A DNA stretch of 64,000 nt from Xestospongia bergquistia. Taxonomy: Eukaryota; Porifera; Demospongiae; Haplosclerida; Petrosiidae. A program made the position numbers and the translations under genes. The notes beneath the pieces were generated by a model, which was not told where the DNA came from, ran no database searches, and saw only the letters and a program-made list of their open reading frames with translations. Positions 1 to 12,600 of this stretch are shown here, piece after piece (position 1 is the first letter of the stretch; every line of letters begins with the position of its first letter). Where the stretch lies: positions 1,302,001-1,366,000 of the forward strand of contig OZ014423.1 in assembly GCA_963965975.1 (NCBI GenBank), given 5' to 3'.

Positions 1-1792
1 GCGCCTGCGAAGTGCAAAGCGGAAAAGTGTTGCATTGTAATTTCTTGTTGCACGTGTCAAACCAAAAATGCCATGAAAACATGATGCATGACCATCATAT
101 GAAAGAAACTCATTTAAATCACCATCCCATCCTCTTCTGTCTAGTCCAGTGTGTCTCTTGTGAGGATCAAGGATAGCTGCAACATCAGTACTGATTACCA
201 CTGGAAGATCTACAGTGAGGACAGTAATGGCATTCTACATTAACATATCTATACTCTCAATGCTACATTGACATATGATGCTACAGATTTGGTGTTATAA
301 AATTAATTGTACAGAAATATATTCTCTTCATAATGCTATTAATTCATTAAGCATTAATTATGGCGCCTGAGGTCTGCACGTAGTACTTTTATATGCCCAT
401 ATATGGCTATGTATGGGAACTGATTATTGTACACATGTTGGGAATGAATCACAACTATAAAACAAAAACATGACTGTACATATATGGTTTGTCTTTGGTT
501 ATGACCAATATTATCATAAGAGATGTGCTCTATTACACCTCTATATATATACTTGTTAAATGTAGGGGGGCCCTTACCAAGGAATTCATCCCTTATAAGT
601 TAAACGTTGACACAGTCAGTTTACACATACATCACCTTTTAACAGTAAGTCTGAATTTCTTAGTGTATTTTTGAGAAATAAAGGTTTATTTTCTCCTTAA
701 TATACTGTTTTCTTTTGATAATAAATTTCTCAAGAAAAGCAAGCTTGATTATATATGAAACTATCCACTTCTTAAGAATAACAAAACTTGACTAGTTCAC
801 TGACCTGTTATGTGAAACACAGATAAGAAACCAACTCCAAATCGTCCTACTTTCAGTGCAACTTTTTCTTTCCCGCTATCTTCCATTTTTCCAAAATGTT
901 GCCAGTCATCTTCATTAAATACAGCATTATTATAAGCATACAGTGCTGGTCCTTGAAAGACACTCATAGCAGGATGAATCAAATTATCTGTAGGATGTTC
1001 ACGAGTGTCAAGACGAAATTTGACTTCTGTAGCTCCAGCATCATCAGCATTTTGAATTAATTCCTAAAGTGAAAGTAAATGACAATGTCAAAAGTGCCAA
1101 TGTGTATATACATAGTTTTACATGCTATAGAATAAAATTATTAAAATTATGTCTTTCACTTTCTATGTAATCAACTCATCATACTAAAGTCAGTTCACTT
1201 ATTTTTCCATAGTATTATTAAATATATTCATTGTCATCAAGTTATTCCTACTATGTCATTTCAGTTATGATGAATAGTCAAATAACTACTACGAATTGGC
1301 CATAGACCAAATAGTGCAGATAACAATGTAATGCCCGTCTAACAAAATGGCTACCCAGAAAAGATATGACAGGGAATTCTTTTGTTTATAAAACAAACAC
1401 AAGAAACACATGAGGAATCCATTGATCATATGTATATATATAATTATATATATAGAGGGAGAGAGAGAGAGTTTCATTAAATATATTCATTAAGTTCATT
1501 GGTTAAAACACGTACTAGTGATTTAGTAATTTGGATCTTTTCAAGATTGAAACTCCATTTTATATGTTCCTTACTTTAAGAATTTGACCTCCATCAGGAT
1601 ATCTTTCAAGAGTTCTTGCTATGTGCTTAGTAACTGATGGAGGTTCAATTTGTATACGTCGACGCTTCTCTATAAAATAGTTAAAAAATAAATTGCAATC
1701 AAGTAAAACAATAATCCATAATGTAATACGAAGTTATGAATAATAATAATTATTACTATTATTATGAACTATCTTTTAATTTCACCTGACAT
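1..1792 (-). CDS. Copy A: sacsin-like/HEPN/PARP fusion gene, 5' end only (cut by the window edge)
   Basis: This is the 5' part of the fourth array copy; the rest lies left of the window. Coding exons by eye are 1786-1792 (ATGTCAG), 1575-1669, 805-1063 and 1-209 (start of the giant exon). All junctions have GT/AG borders, and phases join cleanly to read MSEKRRRIQIEPPSV, then QILKELIQNADDAGATE, then VGRFGVGFLSVFHIT, then DLPVVISTDVAAILDPH. These are the N-box, glycine box and following strand of the first sacsin repeat, a Hsp90-type ATPase fold. The visible part has no stops. If the array arose by doubling a two-gene unit, this copy should be of the C type, but its diagnostic 3' end is outside the window. 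It could also be a 5' fragment; only flanking sequence can tell. Confidence 0.85.
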
Positions 1793-1799
1793 GATACTT

Positions 1800-1814
1800 C
1801 TACTCGCTGTCCAT
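1800..1814 (-). promoter_or_regulatory. Four-codon upstream reading frame before copy A (MDSE-stop)
   Basis: On the minus strand ATGGACAGCGAGTAG ends seven bases before the main ATG. The same 15 bases at the same distance occur before copies B, C and D. Whether it lies in the mRNA depends on the unknown transcription start. Confidence 0.5.
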
Positions 1815-1934
1815 TCACAACAGCTCAGTCAAAGAACTTAACAGAGACACTATGACGAAGAATACTAAAAGGTAATGAATGACTAGCGAACTTGATAAAT
1901 GATATATATGTGAGTGCACTAGAAAAGCCAATTA

Positions 1935-1960
1935 CTACGAAGATCTTCAGTTCGTCGTAG
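1935..1960. promoter_or_regulatory. Inverted repeat in the copy A promoter
   Basis: CTACGA and TCGTAG flank a centre that contains the palindrome GAAGATCTTC. The same arrangement is kept at 19,794-19,819 (copy B) and 37,592-37,617 (copy C), but is degraded in copy D. It could be a factor-binding site; no factor can be named. Confidence 0.3.
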
Positions 1961-2571
1961 CCACACCTATTATTAACTACCGATGAAATTAATTAAGGCA
2001 CGTGTTTGTTTAGATTTACCAGTTACCGGTTAAAATCAGCAGCTTGATGTGTAGTTCCACGCAAATGTCTACAGCAAACCTTGATTGATCTTCCTTTGAC
2101 ATGAAATACTTAATGTTTTATTTATAGCATCACGTGATTTCCCTTTGCTCAATTTATCATATTGTAATAACCTTCTCTGAGTAAATAACAACATTTAGTT
2201 ATAAAAAGTATAAATTTACAACAAAAATAGATAATAAATCATTACTACTAATAATAACTTAATGTCATTAATTTATGACAGTCCAGAATTGGCGGGATAT
2301 ATGTCGTAATTTCTTTTCTCTTAATTAGTCTCTGAAAAACAAAAGAGAACAAAGAAATTCAAACTCTTTTTAACTTAAACAAAGACAAGCTATTCTCCTC
2401 ATTCACTACAATCATGTGATTACTATATAAACAATGTGGGTGTGGAATTATAACTCAAAATTACTACTACAAACTTAATATATGTTTATTAGACTCCTTA
2501 GTATTAATTCTTTACAAAGTGATTATTATAATTAGCACTGTATTAATTGTATGTGGAGTTGGTCCCTCAAA

Positions 2572-2735
2572 GGTCTAGCTATTGAATTCAATGCATAAAT
2601 ATGTCATGGATAGTTCTGTATAATACAATTATTATTTAAAGCAATAATTCTAATGCTCTACAAGTGATTGATTATCGACTGAATCAACAGTCTAATATCT
2701 CATTATATGGAATTTTTTGTATTTTAAGCTAGACC
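2572..2735. mobile_element. Small foldback element upstream of copy A (MITE-like)
   Basis: The stretch is bounded by GGTCTAGCT and its reverse complement AGCTAGACC and encodes nothing. The same block occurs upstream of copies B and C. A related, rearranged stretch lies in an intron of the MNT-like gene (58,035-58,200), so the family is dispersed. No target-site duplication is evident. Confidence 0.4.
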
Positions 2736-2990
2736 CTCATTTTTGATGAAGGTTCTAGCAAAGGTCATATCAAAACTTTGATTAATCATATGGATGATAC
2801 ATAACTTGAGGAAGCTGTATGAAATTGTGAATAATGTTCTCATATTTCAATACATGTTACAATAACTAATAGTTACAGAGTCATTAAGCAGACTCATCCC
2901 AACAAGCAGTAGCTAATAGCTATAGCTTCTTACAAACAAGACATGAGAACAACAAGAACAAAGGACTATTTTCTGCTTCCTACATGCTTC

Positions 2991-3178
<188 letters not shown>

Positions 3179-3611
3179 CATATGGTGTAGATTTGCCTGC
3201 TGCTACATCAACTCTCAGCTTGTCTTCCAACATAGCAGGTCAAATTAAAGTTTATAGTTAATTTGTAAATATACATGGCCACTGTGAGGGATTACAAAAT
3301 TCAGTTTAGCATCCAACTACTGATAGTTAGTTAATACATCACAAATTCAGTACTGTTCTGTACTTACACGTACTAACACTATCTTGACCTTCATAGGAAT
3401 CACTCATATTGAACTAGCTACCATTATTTGGCATCAATTATTTCTTTTCCTCTCCAATATTGGCCTTTAACTAGAGGTCAGTTATTAAACCACACTAAAA
3501 AGGTGTGGTCTATGTTGCATATTATTAACACAAAACATTGACAAAAAGTATGATTCATGAATTGATTGATAGTTCAAACACCTCTATACATAAGTTGCAC
3601 TTAAAAAAATA

Positions 3612-3617
3612 TTTATT
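3612..3617 (-). terminator. Poly(A) signal of copy B
   Basis: AATAAA on the minus strand lies 10 bases after the TAA stop of the PARP exon. The short 3' UTR this implies is plausible for a compact genome. Confidence 0.55.
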
Positions 3618-3627
3618 AGAAACTACA

Positions 3628-6600
3628 TTATTGTCCCTTGTAGGTAATTAGATATGCTGGATAAGCCCGGTCATTTTCATATGTGATGATAACCTTAGAA
3701 CCTGCTGCTACTCCAGATACACTATCATAACGATACTTGATTCCTTCATATTTTGCTGGGCGAAAGGGAGGCTGGCAAAATTTCTGTGGAGATGAATGGT
3801 AAGTGAATCCAGTCAACACATAGGCAACTAGCATTTGATGTAAGTCAAAACAAGGTACTTGATGAGAGTACACATCAGAATAGGAAGCATTAGCTGCAAA
3901 ATAGTTACCTTGACCCCATAGGCCATTTTGACTATAACGCATATCAAAACTAGAATCTCCTTCATATATTAATTTTGGGTCATTGAAACTTGTTCCATGA
4001 AATAATGTTGCTTTACCCAGACAACCATTGTTATATTGTATCATTCTCCTTGCACAGTCCATGTATTTCTGCCATAACAACTTGTTCTGAATACGTTCAA
4101 TTCGCTCTATGTGACAACGAGGAAGCGTCTGTTTAAATAGTACAGCTATGCTGTTGTATTCATTGGAAGAAGGACTCAACAGTACACATTTGACAGCACC
4201 ATCTTCTTTGGTATGCTGGTCCCAAAAGTAAGGAAATTCTGTATCAAATAGATTAGAACATGTAATACAGGTAGCCACTATAACCTGTTCATGTTAACTT
4301 TGACAAATTTGTTTAGTAACATCACATTGCCTTTTCTCTATTATAAGGTATAATGATACTCAACTAGTGTTTCCTGTTAACTTGTGGCAAGTTACTCTTT
4401 CACAGTTAACAGTTACAAATTTAGTTATATTACCCATAAACAAAGTAGAGGATGTATAAATTTGTGTATGTAACAAAGTATAATAGTAAAATCTTTTGAT
4501 CGTTGTTTTGAAAATGATGATGTCACAGTAAAACTGATGTTTTGTGACAATTGGAGAGCTGATAGAATCAGTGTAGCAACAACAGAATTAGAGAAGTCAT
4601 TTATGCAATTAATGTAATGCTAGTGTTGTCAATTGTATCCATTGTTAAAGTAGGTGGTTTAATTTTATTTAAATGTTATATACAACAATAAAATAAAACA
4701 ATACAAATTAATAGACATATCATAACACATGTGATCCATAACAACTGCAAGACTACCCAACATGTAAATTGTGCTGATAGTTAAAATGGCAAAGCTATTA
4801 AAGTGAATTACTAAGTCAAAGTGAACATAAACAGACTCGAATACATTACTAACTATCTCCTTACCTTCTTTTACAGAAATTGCTGACAATAGTGAAGAGA
4901 ATCTCTGTTCTGGTAAGTTTTCTAAATCTCCAATAATTCCATCTAACTCATCATCTTTTTTAATCTCTTGTATCAACCTGTGAGCAGCTCTTAAAGCCTC
5001 TTCAGCTTCTAGAGATGTGTAAATACTAGCTGGAGCACATGGAGGAACTTGATAATTTGGGTAACGACTTTTATTGCTATGTTCATTTACTTGCAATACA
5101 CATTCTTTTACTACATTTTTTAGTTGTGAAGTGCAGTGGCCAGATCTCTCCAGTTGTTCGCAGAGAGTTGACAAATGACTGGATTCAAGAAGGTTAGTTG
5201 GTAGACCACATTTAGCATACATGATTCCTTTAATGCATTTTTCCACAACATCATGACTAAGAAAACAAACCAGTGCAGGAAATTTGCAAGGGGTTTGAGT
5301 ATCAGGTTTTTTATGAACTTCCTCCTCTTCTTCCTCATTTTCTTCCTCTTCCTTTTCTATCTCTTCATCGCTTTCCTCTTTTACCACCACATCCTCCTTC
5401 TCTCCATTGTCTTTTTCTTCTTCTTCTTCTTCTTCTTCTTCTCTGTCACTTTCTTGTTCTTGTTTTTGTTCCTCAGCTACATTTCTAACCCGAACATGTA
5501 AAGTATCTTTCAAACATTGACACATGTAAAGGTCTTGAGCAGCTAAGTAATCAGCTTTAGCTTGTTGTAACCACATTTCAGCATCTTTAATACTGATCTT
5601 TGGTTGTGGAGGAACTTCAGCCTGAGCATTATCAGCATGAAGCTGTGGTGGAGGTAATCTAGGAAACCTTGAGTTTAATCTTACATTTACACTAGTGCTA
5701 TCATTAATTGGTATTGGGCCTGGTATGCTAGTTACTGGTGATGCAGGCCTTGGTGTAGATATTGGTTTTAGTTCTCTACGTGTTTCTTGGTGATCTTCAA
5801 TGGATTGTTTTGTTAACACTTGTACAAGATTATTAACATCTTTAATAGTCTTTTTCTTATGTGAAGTAATGTCTTTACTTTTTATGATCTTTACTAATTC
5901 CTTAACAACAGTCAAAAATAAATCAGAGCTGACTTCCCTAGTCTCTAGAATGTAGTGTAAATGTGCAGTTATTCTCAGACACAAGACTGACAGAGAACAA
6001 CAAGAAAATCGTTTGTTGTAATCAAATGTCTCCTCAATCCATTTATAAATTTCTTCTTCAATTACTGGTAGAGAAGCAAGAATAAGAGGTGTTGCAAAAC
6101 TGGATGATTGACCACTTGACAAAGTAGTACGTTGTGATGTAGTGAGCAGCTTGTATACTTGCAGTAATGATGCATCTATGATGACAGGCTCATTATTTTC
6201 TTTGAAACCAATTTGTAGCTTCACACACCTGTTGTCAAGTAATACTGTAGGGTATTCCACAGTAGGTTCATCATCTTCTGTTTTAATTCTAATAGGACAC
6301 TCCATTATTTTAGCATATTGAAATACAGGTTGACCTTCTTGACCAAGAGAGTGATAGATCACTGTTTCACCTTGTGAATAATTGCACATGATCAACAGAT
6401 CTTCAGGTTGGAAAGCTTTTTCTACTAATGGTAGTTCTGAGCCAATTTCTTGGTCAGTAATTGTTTCAGCAAGTGACTTTGTTTTGGGATCAAATGGTGA
6501 TATTGCACGTTTATCTAAAATTAGTGATATATGTGAAGGGCAGCATTGCAAGATGGCTTTGATATTCACTGCATCCCCAACTCTGTGATCAAAATATTCA

Positions 6601-9600
6601 TTCAATTCCATTGCTACTTCCTCAAAGAACACATCTTCTCTGAAATGGGATGCTTTGTGTGTAATATACAATTGTAATTTTGTGCCTTCTTTTATAAGAT
6701 AACAGAGACGAGAATTATCTTCTGTTGCTGGAAGCTCTTTTTTATCAAAATGAATTACAGTTTTAATCTCTTTAACACAGAATATCTTCAAGTGATTCAT
6801 TGCTTGCATTTGTAAACGGAATGCTTTGTCAGTGTTAGGATGTTTTTGAATTTTATGCCAAAAGAGACGACTCATACCAAATTTAAACTCTTGAGACTTA
6901 GAAGTATCCTCCAAGGCCTGGACTACATTGCAATTAGTGCAATGTTTTTTTGTTTCATACAACTCCTGATCAATACATCTATTCAGCTTCGACTTGACAA
7001 CACTGTGAAGTTTCTCTATAGCTTGTTCACTAATTAATTTCACCTGAAGTGAAGGAGGTGGAATCTTCTGACCATTTTTATCAGGAGGAGGTGGAAACAA
7101 AAACTTGCAGTTCAGTTGTTGAGATTTTTGTAATCTAGTAGCTATCCAAGGAACATCATTGTACACTAATTGTGAAGATTCAATGAGTTCCAATGATACA
7201 GATGGAAGATATATTGTTAAACCATGAGAAAATTGAGGTTGTTCAGGCAGGCTACGCAAACTTTCAATGAGACACTTGTAGGCACTTTCACAAACCTTCA
7301 AGAAGTGCCGATCATCAGACAATTTCTTGTCCGCTCTTTCCATTTCACCTTTTATATTGGCTAGTATTTTAATACAATGTTGTGGTGTTATATCCTGTTG
7401 AATTCCTAATGCTTTTAGTAGTTTCCCATACTTTAGTAACTCTGGAGGAGCACTGTAGCAAAAAGGACTAAAATTATATTCTTGAGGGATGTGTAGTATC
7501 AATTGATTGGGTTGAACTAAAAGGAATGAGAAATGATCTGGACTTAATAGAATGCATCTCTCATGCTTAAGCTGTTTAACTATTTTGTTGTTGTTCCTTA
7601 AATTTTCTTCCAGAAACTTATAATGTTCTTCAAACATGACTTTCAGCTTTAGTATGGCAGCGGACGTTTCATTGGTTGGAAGAAGTACTTGGGCTGTGGT
7701 CTGAGATAGAGCTTTCGACAGCTTTATAAGGTTTTGAGTAACTGTTTTGATATTGATAGGCTCCCTAAGAAAAAGTAGCTGTGAAAAAACAGGATCAGAC
7801 TCTTTAAGAAATTCACATGATTTTGGAAGGATAGTTAGAAAGAGCCCAGCAAGGTTAGCACTGCTATGATAGACAGCTTCACGAAATTGGACAAAGTGAC
7901 AGAAATTTTGACAAGACATTCCTGTCATTATTTTCAGGAGACGATCTAGCTCACAAGGTGCAGGACAATATATAAATTGAATCTTGGATGCTTCAAATAA
8001 AAAGCGAGTGAATTTATTATCTAATTGTACTTTTGGATTTTTGTAATCAATTTCTTCTTGTGCATGTGCAATAAATTCGCTCAGTAGAGAAGTTAAAGTT
8101 TCAGATTTGATAATGAGGTTATCTAGGTTATCAGATGTCTGCTGAGACCTTTGCAATTTGATTGCTTCTTCACTAACTTTCATTGCGTTTGACAGCCATA
8201 TAGAATAATCTACATGTCTCTGAAGTCCTAGCTCCCTTAAAAATTTTAGTTGTGTTTCTTTACACCATTCTTCTGGTGGTAACTCCGATGTATGAAAGGT
8301 AGCATGAAATTTGACATCAGGATCATACAAAGAGCATGCCTTTTGTCTCTCTCCTTGCTTACAGATGAATGGTATTGACTTCAGGATGATTAAAACATCA
8401 TTCCATTCTCTTCCATACCGTTGCCATTGAAAGCACACATGTTCCATGTGAGCAAGAAGCTCATCATCATTCAGCGAATCAAGATTTGGAATGATAAACT
8501 TTATGTAAAACTCAGGACCAGTAACTCGAGCTGATTGGTATTCTTGCTCTGATAACACTTTCTTGTAAAACTGCTCAGTCATACTGTCTGGCACTTTTAA
8601 AATAATCTCGTTAGTCCCTTTGATGTTAATTATGCCATCACATGGTACATCATTTGGTTTAATATATACGTGACAACCACTGCTGATAGTGATGTATGAG
8701 TCATCAACAGTTTGAAAGACTGGCAATTTCTTCAATATAGATATTAAATTGTGAGGAATGTTTGCTTCATTTAGTAGAGATATGAATTTTGTGGCTTCAT
8801 GTGCTGTGAATGATAAGCTGGGCTGTATGGTTGGTGGGTATAATTGCATACATGTTATTACATCACTGCAATTACTAGGTCTTGAAATCAAGTCACACAT
8901 AACATAAGGAGGTTCACTAAGTTCAACAAGTGAGCAATCAAGCTCCTTGTAGCCTAATTTTCTAACAACACTCAACATCACTTCAAAATCATTAGTTTTT
9001 AGAAACAGGCATTTTCCTAGTTTAGGTGGATAAAAATTACCACTGCTGCTAGGAATGATTGGTTTATTCAAGAAATAGTTTGTGATATGATGTGATCTTA
9101 TAACAGAAATAAACAACATAAAGTATTTCCATAGACTTTGAACTAGCTTTACCTCTGAGTCAGAAAGCTTAGTTGGTTCATATACATCTGATAGTTGAAT
9201 GTGACTACATACATAATAGAGTGGTAATGCTGTTATAGCTTCACCTTCCTTTAGTTGTTTTCCAACAAGTTTTGAGTTTTCCAATGATGGATGAATAAAC
9301 TTATCTAAACAATGAGGAAGAAGATGTGAAAACTGGGAAGAAAACAAAGTTTGAGTTGACAGAGTATTTGCTTGTGTTAAAAGAATGGGTGTGCCCCTCA
9401 GAACACTTACAAGATTCTCATAAGAACAATTCTGTATACAAAATTGTAGCAGTAGTTCAATATTTTTCTTGATTATTTCTTCATTTTGTTTCTCTTCTAA
9501 ATCAAGCTCCTTCAAAAACTGAATAACTTTTTCAGGTGTTACAAGACCAACAGAAGCATGGTCAGAAACTGCACAAAAGCACAGGAAAATATAATCAGGA

Positions 9601-12600
9601 GTATTTGTGATTGGCATACCCAGAGAGAGAAGGACTTCTTTTAAACTTTCAGAACCTTGTATAGTGTGAACTTGTCCTTCAGATGTTTTGCATGAATATG
9701 AAACACAAAAATAACCAGCATTAGGACGAAGCCAGTTGACAGAATCATCATAACGAGCATCAATTAAGATTGGCTGGTTGCCTGTTAACAATTGCTCATA
9801 GAGTGAATGGCCAACTTTCAATTCACTAGCTTCTGTTATTTCTTGATTTGTTGTTGTGATGTCAGGAAACAAGCTATAAAACCAGTCAGTTTTTTTCTGA
9901 CTACCATCAAACTCACTTCTAGCTCTTAATATAAGGTCTACATAAGATGGTACAATGATAAACTCTGTGATTGTAGCATTCCATTCCTCAAGTCCTGGAA
10001 GCTTACTTAAATGGTTACGAGCATCATTAACCAAAAACTCACCATTCAAATGCACAGGAAGGCAACTAGATATGTTCATTGGTAAAGAGCAAAAGAGAGA
10101 TCCTTTTGTGGGACCATCAACTCGAATGGCTGTACCTCCAAATGCTTTCAGACCTCGCTCTTTAGCTGCTTCATAAATTCTAAGAATATGACTTATCTGT
10201 TCAACAGGAAAACCTAAACGGTTGTTAATCAGCCACTGTGAGTTACTGTGTTCAAAGACTTCTTTTTTCTTCTGCTTGGACATTACTTGGTGGTTGAGTG
10301 TCAGAAAATGAAAAGAACTAGTGAATCCTCTTGTTTCTGTAGTAATACTCGGAGAATCTGTAGTTATTGATGCATCAGTAGTAAAGTGATGAATGCAATT
10401 GTCATCTGACATTATTTCAAAGACTGAAATATGCTTTAATTTTTTTAAGAAAAAAAGCATATTCTCTGAGGAATCTTTAAAGACTTTAATTAACCTCTGT
10501 ACTGCTAAAGAATTGTGTGCCCTTCCTTCCTTTAACCAGAGACTGGTTGTTTCATAAAATGGTGGTCTCCAACGAATAAGAGGTAACCGAAAGACAGAAT
10601 ATCCTTGAGTTTGATCTGCAATGCAAGATGGCACAATAGATTTGAATTTTGAAAAGCAATTATTTAGGTAAGGTTCAAACTGATCAGACATTTGCTCAAG
10701 ACGTTGTTCCTTGTTTTTCCATCTACGACCAGGTTTGTTGTTTTTATGTTTACTGACATTAGGACAATACTTTCTCAAGGGATCAAGTATACAATAATCC
10801 TTAGGACTTCCTTGTGAATCATAGGAAACAAAACTAGGGCAATCAGTGAGATGGTAGGCTACATTAAATCCAATCCCAAACTGACCAATAGTGTTAGGAG
10901 TATCTCCTTTACCACCTCTACCCAATCTACTGATACCTTCAACGTCCTCTTCTGAAAAAGGTCGATTGTTGTAAATACACAAAGCTGGTTTGGACTGTAA
11001 CTTCTTCCATTCAGGTGCATCAGACAACAGACTGCTATCAGGATGATTTACTCTGTGATCTAACACAAAGACAATTTCAGTGGCTTGAGCATCATCAGCA
11101 TTTTGTATGAACTCTCTGAATATAGACATATCTGCTGGATACTTCTTTAAAATTCCATTGAGACGATCTACTATTTCCTCATGTGGACCATAATCAATTC
11201 CATCAAGAAACATTTCATCTTCCAAATCTTTTATTAGGTGTTCAAGAATTGGGTATGCTCCAAGTTCTATTGCTAGTTTCCTAGGTATGCTTTCATGAAC
11301 AGAATAGCTCTTTTTTAGTTTACTTTTATCAAAGACAGGCAAATTGGCTATCCGTTCTTCTAAATTACCGTCACATGTCATTTCTGAAGATAAACGAAGA
11401 ACACCCATTTGATCTGGTATTAGAACAGTAGACTCAGAGTTGCTGGATATTTTGCGAGAAATATGCTTTGAAACTGCAATTACAAACTCAAGTAACTTAT
11501 CTGGAAGGGCTTGTTCTTGGTAGACTTCCTTTATAGAGTTCAGCACACCAAGCAGATGTTCTAGTGTTGCCTCTCTCATAACTCCAACTACTTCAAAGAA
11601 CTCAGCATACTTTAAGTTGGAATCTGATAGAGAACACAAGTAGGGATAATATTGTTTGTCTTCCCAACTATGAAGGACTTGTTTAGGTGAAAGAAGCATT
11701 CCATTTTGCCATATACAATTCATGGAAGAAAGTCTACTTTTAATAGCTTCTTTGTCTGTTTGGCTTTGCAAGAATTCATATATTGAAGGAAAAATTTTCT
11801 CTTTCTCCAAGAACTCAATTGTTTTCTCATCTAACATTTGATCATTGAAATGCTCAATGAGACAACACAAATGATCTAGGACATCATCTACAGTAGGTTT
11901 ATTGTCATCAATTCCTAAATACTCAACTACTTTTTCTACTTCAATGCTATTATCAGTAACAGGTAGATCAAACAGAGGTCTCTTAGAGAAAACTAGTGCA
12001 AAATGTTGAGGTGATAATAGTTGCAATGGCATCAAGAAACTTTCCTCAGTTGTGCACCATGGAATGGATATTTCTGCTGGTTTGGATGCTGCTCTGAGAA
12101 AAGGAACGTTTGCTAATGCAGTTATTCTTTCTTTTCTTTTATCAATAACTTTTGTTGAAGGTTTTAAAAATCTTGACTGAACAGACTGTTTCTCTATGTA
12201 GTCAATATACTCCAGTAGACTAATCATCTTTTCAATAGCTTTTGTCTCATCATTAGCTCCAATTACATCCACTATTTGTGCCCTATTAGTTAATTCCTCA
12301 ATGGGTAGTTCACCTGTAATCATTCCCATTTTTGTCAAAATGCTCATTACACCTGTTTTTTGGTAGTTCTGGTCAGGAAATCGACCTTCTTCTGGATCAT
12401 ATAACTTAGCAATAGGAGTATAACGTGTGTCAATAAGTTCTTCTGGTCTCACTAATTGTCCAGAGATGTCCACTGGAATACATGAAGTAGATTTTAGTGG
12501 TTGAATAGCCCAATTGAAATTTTTCCATAATGAATTATTCTCTTCATAAAGTTTTGTGAGTACAAACAAAAGGTGTTTGTTTCTAATTGAGACATCAATA

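Noticed and set aside
489-674. Small plus-strand frame repeated at 18,346
   Set aside because: It lies inside an intron of the array genes and is not kept open in copies C and D, so it is likely chance.
797-982. Separate small genes encoding peptides with GRFGVGFLSVFHIT (also at 18,657, 36,439 and 54,252)
   Set aside because: Each is the 259-bp third coding exon of an array copy, with splice borders and phases that join the neighbouring exons.
5253-5501. Plus-strand frames rich in Phe and Leu, also near 22,968 and 40,880
   Set aside because: They are antisense to the acidic HEPN insert of the giant genes; GAA/GAG runs read backwards give Phe/Leu runs that mimic membrane segments.
5600-6200. 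J domain between the last sacsin repeat and HEPN, as in vertebrate sacsin
   Set aside because: No HPD motif or matching helices are visible in any copy; the segment is a Pro/Ser-rich linker after an unrecognised helical stretch.
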